Below, in pieces: positions 41,929-51,681 of a DNA stretch of 64,000 nt. Origin of the DNA: Anaeroplasmataceae bacterium. Its GTDB lineage: Bacteria; Bacillota_I; Bacilli_A; Acholeplasmatales; Anaeroplasmataceae. Position 1 is the stretch's first letter. Each line of letters begins with the position of its first letter. Under the pieces are notes generated by a model. The model was not told where the DNA came from. It ran no database searches and worked only from the letters and a program-made list of their open reading frames with translations. The stretch lies in NCBI GenBank assembly GCA_020025015.1, contig JAHHSV010000001.1, positions 43,909 through 107,908 of the forward strand. The letters are read 5' to 3'. Both the position numbers and the translations under genes were made by a program.

Positions 41929-41958
41929 AATATCTCGCGCAAGCGAAGGAGGTTTAAG

Positions 41959-42792
41959 ATGTTAAAGGCAAATTATCATACACATTGTAAGCTTTGTAAT
42001 CATGCCGTAGGTATGCCTGAGGATTATATCAAGAAGGCAATCGAGCTAGGCTTTAAGGAAATTGGTATTAGTGATCACGCACCAGTACCAGAGGAATTTA
42101 TGTCAGCCTATGATTATGAATATAACTGGCTACCTCGTATAATGAAGCTAAATGAGTTTTATGAAATATACTTACCAAGCCTAGATGAGGCTATTAAAAA
42201 ATATGGGGATAAAATTAAAATTTATAAGGCCCTAGAAACTGAATATATTCCTGGTCATGAGGATTATTATTTAATGCTTAAGAAGGATTTAGATTATATT
42301 AATTTTGGTGTTCATTATTTCTTATCTGATGGTAAGGAATTAAATAGCTATGATGATGTTAATTATAAGACTATTTATGATTATGCTAAAATTGCTATTA
42401 TGGGTATGGAAAGTGGTATTTATAATGCTTTAGTTCACCCTGATTTATTCTATTTCCAATATAAGGATGAAAATGGTAAGCATACCTTTGATAAGCATTG
42501 TGAAGAGGTTTCAAGAATGATTATTGAAGCAGCGATTAAGAATAATGTTTATTTAGAGGTTAATGCTAATGGACCTGCTAACTCTCGTAAATATGGGGTT
42601 AATGGTAGTGATTGGCTATATCCTTTAAAGGAATTCTGGACTATTGCTAAGGAATATCCTAGCTTAAAGATAATAATTGGTAGTGATGCACATGATCCAA
42701 ACAATTTATGGAACCAGGATGTTTCTGATGTTTATAGCTTCACAAAGGAGCTAGGCTTAAATGTTTCTAGCTTTATGGAAATTAATAAATAA
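41959..42792 (+). CDS. PHP-domain phosphatase, histidinol-phosphatase-like
   Basis: 277 residues. Metal ligands of the PHP fold: HTH at residues 7-9, ISDHAP near 40, E in ALETEYIPGHED, HPDLF, and GSDAHDP near the end. Similar to HisJ histidinol-phosphate phosphatase, but no his genes are nearby, so a different phosphoester substrate is possible. GGAGG SD; monocistronic. Confidence 0.85.
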   Translation: MLKANYHTHCKLCNHAVGMPEDYIKKAIELGFKEIGISDHAPVPEEFMSAYDYEYNWLPRIMKLNEFYEIYLPSLDEAIKKYGDKIKIYKALETEYIPGHEDYYLMLKKDLDYINFGVHYFLSDGKELNSYDDVNYKTIYDYAKIAIMGMESGIYNALVHPDLFYFQYKDENGKHTFDKHCEEVSRMIIEAAIKNNVYLEVNANGPANSRKYGVNGSDWLYPLKEFWTIAKEYPSLKIIIGSDAHDPNNLWNQDVSDVYSFTKELGLNVSSFMEINK

Positions 42793-42796
42793 TAAC

Positions 42797-42836
42797 AAAA
42801 CTGTATGCTAAAATTTATTAGTATACAGTTTTTCTT
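42797..42836 (+). terminator. terminator after the PHP gene
   Basis: AACTGTATGCTAA / TTAGTATACAGTT hairpin with one G-U pair and T-rich tail. Confidence 0.8.
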
Positions 42837-42863
42837 TTACTAGAGAAAAAGATATGTCATTAA

Positions 42864-42892
42864 TTGAAAAGAATCTTTAAAAAAGCTATAAT
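42864..42892 (+). promoter_or_regulatory. promoter of the helicase-rmuC operon
   Basis: TTGAAA (42864-42869), 17-bp spacer, TATAAT (42887-42892). Confidence 0.75.
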
Positions 42893-42927
42893 AAAGGATA
42901 AGAAATAAAACGAAAATGGGTGAAATT

Positions 42928-45900
42928 ATGGATAATAGTAAACTGTTTTATAATGAACTGTTAAGGCTTAGAAATAGGCTTCGTAAGGAAAGCAAGGCTA
43001 AGGAAGAGCCTTTAATTTGTAGTGAGACTGATTTAACTAAGCTTAGTAAGGCTATGCCTACTAGTAAGGATGAATTATTAAATCTAATTAAGCTAGATAG
43101 TAGATATCTACCTTTTTTCTTAAATGAAATTAAAAGGTTAAAGGCTAATAGCGAAAATTTATTAGAGCTAACCCCAAAGACTACTGCAACCATGCGTGAG
43201 CTTAGCAAGAAGCTAGTTGATATTAATAAGCGTAATCGTATGCTATATTTACCTAAGCTTCCTAGTGCGGCTTTGGATTTAACTACGCTTTTAGAATATC
43301 CTCAGGATTTATTATTTAATAAAAAGACGATTAAAATAACTAATAGTAACCCATTAATTTATAAGACCTTAAATTCTATTTGCCGCGATGTTTTTAAGAA
43401 TTATCGTGATCGTGGTATGATGGATTTATATGTTGGCTATCCTTTTATTAAGGGTAAGATTAATGGTGATGATTTTTATATTCATGCGCCACTTGCCTTA
43501 TTTCCCATTAAGATTGAAAAGGAAATTGATTATATTACCCTAAAGCTTGATCAGTCTAAGGATGTAACCTATAATTCACATTTATTATTAGCTAATTATA
43601 AGTTTAAGGAGGTTAATCGTCCCTTACCTAATTTAATTATTGATAAGCTAGATAGCTCAACCTTTATGACGGATTTAATTGATTTTTATAGTGCGGAGGG
43701 TATTAATTTCTTTAGCCTCCATCGTGAGCTTAAGGAGTTTGTGCCTTTAAGAGATAATGAGCTTAAGTATTATAAGGAAGGCGATTTTAGCTTAGAGGGC
43801 TATGCAGTATTAGGACGTTTTTCTTCCTATTCAACAGTTATTCAAAGGGATTTTGAATTGATGCTATCAGAAAAGCGTTGTAATTCAATTCTTTTAAGCC
43901 TTTTAGATGACTATAAGGAAGAAGATAAGCCTAATAGTGTTAGTGAGGCTGATTTATCCTATGTTGGTGATTTAAATTCGAGCCAAGAGGGAGTAATTGA
44001 GGCTATTCATAAAAATAATGCGGTAGTAGTTGAGGGCCCACCAGGAACTGGTAAGAGTCAAACTATTACAAGCCTTGTTACTAATTATGTTTTGGCTAAT
44101 AAAAATGTTTTAATTGTTTCGGAAAAGAAGGCAGCCTTAGATGTTGTTTATTCGCGTTTAGGTGTCTTAAATAGATATGCAATGCAAATTGATGATATTA
44201 ATGATAAAAATAGCTTTTATACTAATTTAAATAATATGCTTCCTTTGGAGGCTAAGACTAATATTAATGAGGCAGATTTAACTCAAATTAATAAGGAAAT
44301 TGAGGGCTATATTAAGCGCTTTGATAATATCGAAAATGATTTTTACAAGGATACTAAAATAGGGGCTCCAATGAGCTTGTTATATAAAAAGACTAGATCC
44401 TATGATTTAAAGAGCCCTACTAGTAAGCAGGAATATGAGGTTTTAAATAGTATTATTGATTATAGTAGGTTTAGTGGCTTTAAATATCAGGATTTAATTA
44501 ATGCTAGCTTAAGCTTTAGTGATTTAGGTAAGCTTAATAAGCTAAAGCTTTATAAGAAATATGAGAATTCCTTTATTAGTCGCTTAAGGGAAAATTTAAC
44601 AACTATTGAAGAGATTGATTTAAGGGAAAATGCTAGGGTGATTTCTCATCAGCTTGAGGATTTTGAAGCCTTAAAGGGCTTGAAGAAGGTCTTTTTTAAG
44701 CATAGCCTAAAGAAGGGGATTAAATTATTTTTAAGAACCTATTTTAATAAGGAAAGCCAAAGTGTAAATTATATTTTAGAAAATGGTATTAACTTTCAGG
44801 AATTAAAGTTTTATCAGGAATTTATTGCGGCTTTAAATATTTTTAAGACGCTTAATAGCTTTGAAAAAATTTATTTAGAGGCTTTAATTGAGGTTTTAAC
44901 TAATTTGACGGATGATGATACCTTGGCTAATCAAAAGCTTTTAAATTTCTTATTATATAAGCTAATTGAAAAGTATGAACAAACGCATGCAGATACCTTA
45001 GCGGATATTAAGAATTTTAAGGAGCTTCAAAATAAGCTTGATGAGCTATTTAGTAAGAAAAAGTCAATTGTTAAGAGCTTGGTTTTAAATAGATTAATCG
45101 ATAGCGTTAAGACAAATATTTTAGATAGTGAAAGCTTTAATGAAATAAATCATAATATTAATGGTAGTAAGCGTAAATATAATATTAAGAGATTTATTAA
45201 TAAGTATTATGAGGAAATTATTGGTGGGGTTAAGATTTGGCTTATGACTCCTGAGGTTGTAAGTGAGGTCTTTACCTTATTTGGTAGTAGCTTTGATTTA
45301 GTTATCTTTGATGAGGCTTCCCAAATTTATATTGAAAAGAGCTTGCCAACTATTATGCGTGCTAAGAAATTAGTGGTTGCGGGTGATAGTAAGCAATTAA
45401 AGCCTTCAAGCCTAGGCTCTGGTCGTTTAGAGTATGATTTAGATGAATATACAGAGGATAATATTGCCTTAGAGGAAGAAAGTCTACTAGATTTAGCAAG
45501 GTATAAAATCCTACCACCGGTTATTTTAAATTTCCATTACCGTAGTAAGTATGAGGAATTAATTGCCTTTTCTAATTATGCCTTTTATGATGAGGATTTA
45601 TATATTTCACCTAATACGTCTGAAAATCAGGTTAAGCCAATTGAGGTTTATAAGCTTAATGATGGCTTATGGCAAAATAGAGAGAATAGAGCTGAGGCTT
45701 TAAAGGTTGTTTCCTTATTAAAGGCCTTCTTCAGCAAGCGAGCTAATAATGAGACAATTGGTGTTATTACCTTTAATAGCCAGCAGCGTGATTTAATCTT
45801 AGATTTAATTGATTTAGAGTGTGAGCGTGATAGTGAGTTTGCCGAAAGTGTTAAGGCAGAAACTAACCGTATTGAAAATGGTGAGGATATCGGCTTATTT

Positions 45901-46578
45901 GTTAAGAATATTGAAAATGTTCAGGGCGATGAGCGTGATGTTATTATGTTTTCAATTGGTTATGCTAAAAATGAGGATGGTAAGCTAATTCAAAACTTTG
46001 GTTGGTTAAATCAAAAGGGTGGCGAAAATCGTTTAAATGTTGCAATAACTAGAGCTAAGAAAAAGATTGTTATAGTAACCTCAATTAATCCATCAGATTT
46101 AAAGATGGAAAAGAATGCGAATAATGGTCCTAAGTTCTTAAAGAAGTATTTAGAGTATTGCTTCTTAGTTAGTAAAAATGAAACTAAAACAGCAAGAGAA
46201 ACCTTATATTCCTTACATCAGGGCTTAGAGATTGATAGAAGAACTGATGCGATTATTAAAGAGGTTTATCAGGAAATTAGACGTCATGGCTTTACGGTTT
46301 TAGCTAATGTTGGTATTGGTAAATATAGTATAGATTTAGCGGTTAAGCAGGATAATAGATATATTCTTGGTATTGAGTTTGATTTTAAGCTATTTAATCA
46401 GGGCTATAAGAGCCGTGAGCGTGATTATTTTAGACAAAAATATTTAGAGTCACGTGGCTGGCATGTTTATCGTGTTTGGTCAATGAATTGGTGGAAGTCT
46501 AAGGATGTAGAGATAGCAAGAATTATGGATACTATTTATGCCTTATGTCAAAATAACTTATATTTAATTGAGGAGTAA
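42928..46578 (+). CDS. DUF4011-type SF1 helicase with C-terminal Vsr-like nuclease domain
   Basis: 1216 residues from ATG 42928 (GGGTG SD); ATG 42916 has no SD. An N-terminal DUF4011-like segment (TMRELSKKLVDINKRNRML, ~85-120) precedes a Superfamily-1 helicase: Walker A VEGPPGTGKSQT near 370, DEAS near 795, then NVQGDERDVI and VAITRAKKK. The C-terminal ~100 residues resemble the MTES_1575/Vsr PD-(D/E)XK fold: YSIDLAV, GIEFD, RERDYFRQKYLESRGW, RVWSMNWW. Genes of this build occur in DNA repair and in phage-defence islands. Its stop codon precedes the rmuC start by one base. Confidence 0.85.
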   Translation: MDNSKLFYNELLRLRNRLRKESKAKEEPLICSETDLTKLSKAMPTSKDELLNLIKLDSRYLPFFLNEIKRLKANSENLLELTPKTTATMRELSKKLVDINKRNRMLYLPKLPSAALDLTTLLEYPQDLLFNKKTIKITNSNPLIYKTLNSICRDVFKNYRDRGMMDLYVGYPFIKGKINGDDFYIHAPLALFPIKIEKEIDYITLKLDQSKDVTYNSHLLLANYKFKEVNRPLPNLIIDKLDSSTFMTDLIDFYSAEGINFFSLHRELKEFVPLRDNELKYYKEGDFSLEGYAVLGRFSSYSTVIQRDFELMLSEKRCNSILLSLLDDYKEEDKPNSVSEADLSYVGDLNSSQEGVIEAIHKNNAVVVEGPPGTGKSQTITSLVTNYVLANKNVLIVSEKKAALDVVYSRLGVLNRYAMQIDDINDKNSFYTNLNNMLPLEAKTNINEADLTQINKEIEGYIKRFDNIENDFYKDTKIGAPMSLLYKKTRSYDLKSPTSKQEYEVLNSIIDYSRFSGFKYQDLINASLSFSDLGKLNKLKLYKKYENSFISRLRENLTTIEEIDLRENARVISHQLEDFEALKGLKKVFFKHSLKKGIKLFLRTYFNKESQSVNYILENGINFQELKFYQEFIAALNIFKTLNSFEKIYLEALIEVLTNLTDDDTLANQKLLNFLLYKLIEKYEQTHADTLADIKNFKELQNKLDELFSKKKSIVKSLVLNRLIDSVKTNILDSESFNEINHNINGSKRKYNIKRFINKYYEEIIGGVKIWLMTPEVVSEVFTLFGSSFDLVIFDEASQIYIEKSLPTIMRAKKLVVAGDSKQLKPSSLGSGRLEYDLDEYTEDNIALEEESLLDLARYKILPPVILNFHYRSKYEELIAFSNYAFYDEDLYISPNTSENQVKPIEVYKLNDGLWQNRENRAEALKVVSLLKAFFSKRANNETIGVITFNSQQRDLILDLIDLECERDSEFAESVKAETNRIENGEDIGLFVKNIENVQGDERDVIMFSIGYAKNEDGKLIQNFGWLNQKGGENRLNVAITRAKKKIVIVTSINPSDLKMEKNANNGPKFLKKYLEYCFLVSKNETKTARETLYSLHQGLEIDRRTDAIIKEVYQEIRRHGFTVLANVGIGKYSIDLAVKQDNRYILGIEFDFKLFNQGYKSRERDYFRQKYLESRGWHVYRVWSMNWWKSKDVEIARIMDTIYALCQNNLYLIEE

Positions 46579-46579
46579 T

Positions 46580-47902
46580 ATGGAGATTTTAGTAATAGTA
46601 TTATTAGCCGTAATTTTAGCTGCTTTAATCGTTCTAATATTTTTAGCTATTAAAAATAGAAGGCTTAAGGACAGTGATATTAATTCAATTAAAGTAGCTA
46701 TTTTAAAGGAAATATCAAAGGAGCAAATTGAGAATGCTTTAATTAAATCAAATGCAGATGAAACTATGAAGCTAGTTAATAAATTTAATGATTTAGAAAA
46801 GAAACTATTAGAGCTTCTTAATGGCTTTAAGCTTGATCTAATGAAGGCCAGAAATGAGGATTCTGATCTTTTATATGGTAGGATTAAGGATATGACTAAT
46901 TCCTTTACCTTGGTTAAGGAGACTCTTATTAAGGAATTATCTGAAACAAGAAAGAATGTTAATGATGAGCTTAATAAAAAGATTATAGAAATCAATAAAT
47001 TTATGGTTGAATTTAGTGATAAGACGATGAAATTTTTAGAGGATAAGATTAATCATTTAAATGATACGGTTAAGGGTAAGCTAGATGAGGGCTTTAAGAA
47101 AACTAATGAATCCTTTATGAAGATGATTGAATCCATTAATTTAATTAATGAAGCACAAAAGAACATTCAAAGCGTTCAAAAGGATATTACCTCCTTACAA
47201 AATGTTTTGACGGATAAAAAGTCACGTGGAACCTTTGGTGAGGTTCAGCTTAATACGATTTTATATAATGTCTTTGGGGAATTTAGTAAGAATTCACCTT
47301 ATGAATTACAATATCAATTTAAGGATGATTTAAATAGTGTTAAGGCTGATGCGGTAATTAAGTGTCCAGAGCCAGTTGGCTTATTAGCAATTGATTCAAA
47401 ATTCCCATTAGAAAATTATAAGAATATGCTTAATGCTAATAGTGAGGTCGAAAAGCTTAAATATAGTAAGCTTTTTGATAGTGATTGTAAGAAGCATATT
47501 GAGGCGATTAGTAGTAAATATATAATTCCTGGGGTAACCTCAAATCAAGCGATTATGTTTTTACCAAGTGAAGCAATTTTTGCTGAAATTAACGCAAATC
47601 ACTATAATATTATAAATTATGCTCAAACTAAAAATGTTTGGTTGACATCGCCAACTACCCTAATGGCCTTTTTAACGACTATTGCCACCCTATTACAAAA
47701 TATTAAGTATTCTAAGAATATATTAGTAATTAGGGATAATATTACGAAGCTGGCTGCAGAGTTCAACCGCTATAAGGAGCGTTGGGAGAGCTTGCAGGGT
47801 CACATTAATCAGGTTAGTAAGGATGTTCATGAAATTAATATAACAACTAATAAAATAACAAATAAGTTTTCGGAGATTACCGCTAGTAAGCAAATCGAAT
47901 AA
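46580..47902 (+). CDS. rmuC: DNA recombination protein RmuC
   Basis: 440 residues from ATG 46580, with the GAGGAG SD inside the helicase stop region. N-terminal membrane helix (~3-22), a long coiled coil (~30-210) and the RmuC nuclease-like core: SRGTFGEVQLNTIL, AIDSKFPLENYKNML (Asp and Lys of a PD-(D/E)XK site), LPSEAIFAEI, LTSPTTLMAFL. RmuC limits certain DNA rearrangements and has been linked to control of mobile DNA. Tight coupling to the helicase-nuclease suggests joint action. Confidence 0.93.
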   Translation: MEILVIVLLAVILAALIVLIFLAIKNRRLKDSDINSIKVAILKEISKEQIENALIKSNADETMKLVNKFNDLEKKLLELLNGFKLDLMKARNEDSDLLYGRIKDMTNSFTLVKETLIKELSETRKNVNDELNKKIIEINKFMVEFSDKTMKFLEDKINHLNDTVKGKLDEGFKKTNESFMKMIESINLINEAQKNIQSVQKDITSLQNVLTDKKSRGTFGEVQLNTILYNVFGEFSKNSPYELQYQFKDDLNSVKADAVIKCPEPVGLLAIDSKFPLENYKNMLNANSEVEKLKYSKLFDSDCKKHIEAISSKYIIPGVTSNQAIMFLPSEAIFAEINANHYNIINYAQTKNVWLTSPTTLMAFLTTIATLLQNIKYSKNILVIRDNITKLAAEFNRYKERWESLQGHINQVSKDVHEINITTNKITNKFSEITASKQIE

Positions 47903-47913
47903 ATTTTATAAAG

Positions 47914-47937
47914 AGGGAAGAAAACTTCCCTTTTATT
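47914..47937 (+). terminator. rmuC terminator
   Basis: AGGGAAG / CTTCCCT with an AAAA loop, then TTTATT; abuts the next promoter. Confidence 0.75.
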
Positions 47938-47941
47938 ATGC

Positions 47942-47947
47942 TATAAT
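47942..47947 (+). promoter_or_regulatory. extended -10 promoter of the ABC exporter gene
   Basis: TGC followed by TATAAT right after the rmuC terminator; the -35 region lies in the hairpin. Confidence 0.5.
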
Positions 47948-47969
47948 GATTAATCGAGGAGTTGATATT

Positions 47970-49706
47970 ATGATGAAAAGATTTATAAGCTACTATAAGC
48001 CTTATAAGGGAATGTTTTTCTTAGATATGCTAGCAAGCTTCTTTATTTCTGCAATTGCAATGGCATATCCAATAATGACTCGTACTATGTTAAATGACTT
48101 TTTTCCTAATAAGAATATTAGAATGATTGTTATTTTTGGTATATCCCTATTACTATTATATATAGTTAGAAGCTTTTTAAAATATTTTGTTCAGTATTAT
48201 GGTCACGTTGTAGGTGTTCATATGCAAGGTGATATGCGTCGTGATATGTTTAATAAAATTGAGGATTTACCATTCTCTTATTTTGATACCCATGAAACTG
48301 GTAAAATCATGTCACGTATGATTAATGATTTACAGCAGGTATCTGAGCTTGCTCATCATGGACCTGAGAATTTCTTTATTTCTGGTTTAATGATAGTAGG
48401 ATCATTTGTTTATTTATGTACGATTAATTGGGTTTTAACTCTTATTATCTTTGCTTGTATTCCTTTCTTAATTCTGGTTAGTGCCATTTTAAAGAAGAAG
48501 ATGAATTTAGCCTTTAGTGAAACGAGAAAGGAAATTGCGGTTGTAAATGCTAATTTAGAATCTTCAATTACAGGAATTCGTGTTACTAAGGCATTTGGTA
48601 ATAAAAAGGAAGAGTCAAGAAAGTTTGAAGAGGGTAATAAAAAATTTATTGAAGCCAGAGCTAAGGCCTATCGTAGAATGGGTGAATTCTTTGCTTCAAC
48701 AACCTTTGTTACAGATATCTTTAATGTTATCGTTTTAATTGCTGGTGGTATTTTTATGATTCAGGGTAAGATTGATTTTGCTGATTATTCAACCTTCATC
48801 ATTTCAGTTAACCTATTTATTAATCCACTTACAACCCTAATTAACTTTATTGAAACCTTCCAGGATGGTGTTACAGGCTTTAAACGTTTTACGGAAATTA
48901 TGGAATTACCTAGTGAGGATGATGCTAAGGATGCAGTTCAGATTGATAGGCTTCAGGGTGATATTAAGTTTAAGAATGTAAGCTTTAAGTATAATGAAGG
49001 TGGTAATATCTTAAATAATTTTTCCTTACATATTAAAAAGGGGCATAAGATTGCCTTAGTTGGACCTAGTGGTGGTGGTAAGACAACCATTTGCCATTTA
49101 ATACCTCATTTCTATACCATCTTAGCTGGTGAAATTTTACTTGATGATATTAATCTTAATAAGCTATCAAATAAGGATATAAGAAAAAATGTTGGTATTG
49201 TACAGCAGGATGTTTTCTTATTTAATGGTACTATTTTCGATAATGTTAAATATGGAAGATTAGATGCAACAGATGAGGAAGTAATTGAAGCGTGTAAGAA
49301 GGCAAGAATCCATGATGATGTTATGAAGATGGAAAATGGCTATGAAACAATTATTGGTGAGCGTGGTGTTAAGCTAAGTGGTGGCCAAAAGCAACGTATT
49401 TCGATTGCGAGAATCTTTTTAAAGAATCCATCTATTATAATTTTAGATGAGGCAACTAGTGCTTTAGATAATACTACTGAGCTATTAATTGAATCAGCCC
49501 TAGATGAATTGGCTAGGGGAAGAACCTCTATAGTAGTAGCTCATAGGCTATCAACTATCTTTAATTCTGATTTAATTTGTGTTATTGATGAGGGAAAATT
49601 AATTGAAAGTGGCAATCATGAGGAATTATTAAGCCATAATGGGGTTTATGCAAGATTATATGAGGCAACCATTAAGCAGCGTCCAATTGAAAATTTTGCT
49701 GAGTAA
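47970..49706 (+). CDS. ABC exporter, MsbA/multidrug type, fused TMD-NBD
   Basis: 578 residues from ATG 47970 (CGAGGAG SD). Six-helix exporter domain (~15-310), ATPase domain with Walker A VGPSGGGKTT, Q loop, signature LSGGQKQR, Walker B IIILDEATSALD and the H-loop VVAHRLST. Works as a homodimer in lipid or drug export; substrate cannot be told. All catalytic residues are present. Monocistronic. Confidence 0.92.
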   Translation: MMKRFISYYKPYKGMFFLDMLASFFISAIAMAYPIMTRTMLNDFFPNKNIRMIVIFGISLLLLYIVRSFLKYFVQYYGHVVGVHMQGDMRRDMFNKIEDLPFSYFDTHETGKIMSRMINDLQQVSELAHHGPENFFISGLMIVGSFVYLCTINWVLTLIIFACIPFLILVSAILKKKMNLAFSETRKEIAVVNANLESSITGIRVTKAFGNKKEESRKFEEGNKKFIEARAKAYRRMGEFFASTTFVTDIFNVIVLIAGGIFMIQGKIDFADYSTFIISVNLFINPLTTLINFIETFQDGVTGFKRFTEIMELPSEDDAKDAVQIDRLQGDIKFKNVSFKYNEGGNILNNFSLHIKKGHKIALVGPSGGGKTTICHLIPHFYTILAGEILLDDINLNKLSNKDIRKNVGIVQQDVFLFNGTIFDNVKYGRLDATDEEVIEACKKARIHDDVMKMENGYETIIGERGVKLSGGQKQRISIARIFLKNPSIIILDEATSALDNTTELLIESALDELARGRTSIVVAHRLSTIFNSDLICVIDEGKLIESGNHEELLSHNGVYARLYEATIKQRPIENFAE

Positions 49707-49721
49707 TAACTATATTTATAT

Positions 49722-49756
49722 AAGAGAAGCAAAAAAGCTTCTCTTTTTTTTATATT
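49722..49756 (+). terminator. terminator after the ABC exporter
   Basis: AAGAGAAGC / GCTTCTCTT stem, A-rich loop, then a long T-run. The stretch from here to the S10 promoter (49757-49876) shows only A/T-rich DNA and one weak hairpin near 49838-49858. Confidence 0.85.
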
Positions 49757-49876
49757 TTTTTCTTTCCAAGGGCAAGGCATTTAAGTCTAAAAATAGAATT
49801 TTTTGATGGGCGGTTTTATAAGCTATAGAGCCAAAAATGGGCTTTTTTAAAAAAGTAAAAATGTTTGAAAAAACTC

Positions 49877-49905
49877 TTGAATTATACTTGCGGTTATAGT
49901 ATAAT
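49877..49905 (+). promoter_or_regulatory. S10 operon promoter
   Basis: TTGAAT (49877-49882), 17-bp spacer, TATAAT (49900-49905). Start near 49912. Confidence 0.8.
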
Positions 49906-49911
49906 TATAGA

Positions 49912-50043
49912 GCTTTCGGGCAAAAATATATGGCTGTGAAGTGGAAGGTTGTTGATACGCTGAGGAGCGTTGTCATACAGCGTATTGAGTTTTTCCATGG
50001 AGCAAGTCCCTATCAAGAATAAGGGCGAAAGGAGTAATTAAAA
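49912..50043 (+). promoter_or_regulatory. structured leader of the S10 operon
   Basis: About 130 nt with a main hairpin ATACGCTG / CAGCGTAT (49955-49987) enclosed by an outer stem GTGGAA / TTCCAT, and the SD AAAGGAG at the end. In many bacteria L4 binds such a leader and represses the operon; the same is likely here but is not shown by the sequence. Confidence 0.5.
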
Positions 50044-50352
50044 ATGGCAAAAGAAAAGATTAAAATTCGTTTAAAGTCTTATGATCACAGATTATTAGAC
50101 CAATCAGCAAAGAAAATTGTTGATAGCGTTAAGAAGACAGGTTCTGAGGTTAACGGTCCAATTCCATTACCTACAGAAAAGGAAATCTTCACAATCTTAC
50201 GTTCACCACACGTTAACAAAGATTCTCGTGAACAATTCGAACGTAGAACTCATAAGAGATTAATCGAAATTGTGAATCCAACTTCACAAACAATCGATGC
50301 TTTAATGCATATCGAATTACCTTCAGGTATCGACATCGTATTAAAGAAGTAA
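50044..50352 (+). CDS. rpsJ: ribosomal protein uS10 / NusJ
   Basis: 102 residues; KIRIRLKSYDHRLLDQSAKKIV-like start typical of uS10, a 30S head protein that also joins NusB in antitermination. First gene of the S10 operon, behind the structured leader. Confidence 0.98.
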   Translation: MAKEKIKIRLKSYDHRLLDQSAKKIVDSVKKTGSEVNGPIPLPTEKEIFTILRSPHVNKDSREQFERRTHKRLIEIVNPTSQTIDALMHIELPSGIDIVLKK

Positions 50353-50389
50353 TTAAGAAAAACAAAATTTACAGAAAGAGGTCAATTCA

Positions 50390-51031
50390 ATGGCAAAAGG
50401 AATCTTAGGTAGAAAATTGGGCATGACTCAAATTTTCGACGCAGCTGGAAATTTAATTCCAGTAACAATCATTGATGCTACTCCAAACGTTGTTCTTCAA
50501 CAAAAGACAGTTGAAAACGATGGTTATGTAGCATGTCAACTTGGTTATGAAGATAAGCGTGAATCATTAAGTAACAATCCTGAAAAGGGTCACGCTAAAA
50601 AAGCTAACACTGCTCCTAAGCGCTTCGTAAGAGAAATTCGTTTCTCAGATGGACGCGAGAACGAGTTAGTATCTTATAATGTAGGCCAAGAAATCAAGTG
50701 TGATATATTCGCAGCTGGCGATATTATCGATGTAACTGGTACATCTAAAGGTAAAGGATTTGCTGGTACAATCAAGAGATATAATCACCACAGTTTAAGA
50801 ATGAGCCATGGTACATCAGCATGTCACCGTATCGTTGGTTCAATGGGTCCTATTACAGGTAACTTAAAAGGTAAGAAAATGCCTGGTCATATGGGACATG
50901 ACAGAGTAACATTACAAAATTTAGTTGTAGCTGCTGTAGATACAGAACGTAACCTAATCTTAGTACGTGGTAATGTACCAGGTCCTAAAAAGGGTTTAGT
51001 AGTTATCAAATCAGCTTGCAAAGCTAATTAA
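50390..51031 (+). CDS. rplC: ribosomal protein uL3
   Basis: 213 residues. GILGRKLGMTQIFDAAG opening and the central GKGFAGTIKRYNHH extension that reaches the peptidyl-transferase region. Early 50S assembly protein. SD AAAGAGG; 37 bp after rpsJ. Confidence 0.98.
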   Translation: MAKGILGRKLGMTQIFDAAGNLIPVTIIDATPNVVLQQKTVENDGYVACQLGYEDKRESLSNNPEKGHAKKANTAPKRFVREIRFSDGRENELVSYNVGQEIKCDIFAAGDIIDVTGTSKGKGFAGTIKRYNHHSLRMSHGTSACHRIVGSMGPITGNLKGKKMPGHMGHDRVTLQNLVVAAVDTERNLILVRGNVPGPKKGLVVIKSACKAN

Positions 51032-51050
51032 TTAGGAAAGGAGATTTATC

Positions 51051-51680
51051 ATGCCAGTTATCGCATTATTAAATCAGGCCGGAGAAAAAGTTTCAGACTT
51101 AAATTTAAATGAAGAAATCTTCGGTATTGAACCTAATAGACAAGTTGTTTACGATGTAGTAAATTGCCAACGCGCAGCTATGCGTCAAGGAACTCATGAC
51201 GTTAAGAATCGTACAGAAGTACGTGGCGGTGGTAGAAAGCCTTGGAGACAAAAGGGTACAGGACGTGCTCGTCAAGGATCAATCCGTGCTCCTCAATGGA
51301 AGGGCGGCGGTGTTGTATTCGGACCTACACCAAGAAGCTATGCTTTCAAGTTAAACAAGAAAGTAAAACAATTAGGTTTTAAATCAGCTTTATCATTTAA
51401 AGTTCAAAATGAAAAGTTCATTGCAGTAGATACATTCGTATTCGATGCAAATAAGACAAAGAATTTCAAGGAATTCTTATCAAACGTAAAAGCAGAAGGT
51501 AAGACAATCGTTTTATGTTCAAGAGAAGAATTAACAGAGAATGCTATTAATTCAGCTCGTAATATCGAAAACGTATTCTTAACTCCTTGTGACAACGTAT
51601 CTGTTTATGAGCTATTATGCTTCGATAAGGTAGTTGCTACTAAGGCTGCTGTAGAATATTATGAGGAGGTTTTGAAGTAA
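51051..51680 (+). CDS. rplD: ribosomal protein uL4
   Basis: 209 residues. The extended exit-tunnel loop GGGRKPWRQKGTGRARQGS is intact, the site of macrolide-resistance changes in other species and here wild-type. Candidate autorepressor of the operon via the leader. AAAGGAG SD. Confidence 0.98.
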   Translation: MPVIALLNQAGEKVSDLNLNEEIFGIEPNRQVVYDVVNCQRAAMRQGTHDVKNRTEVRGGGRKPWRQKGTGRARQGSIRAPQWKGGGVVFGPTPRSYAFKLNKKVKQLGFKSALSFKVQNEKFIAVDTFVFDANKTKNFKEFLSNVKAEGKTIVLCSREELTENAINSARNIENVFLTPCDNVSVYELLCFDKVVATKAAVEYYEEVLK

Positions 51681-51681
51681 T

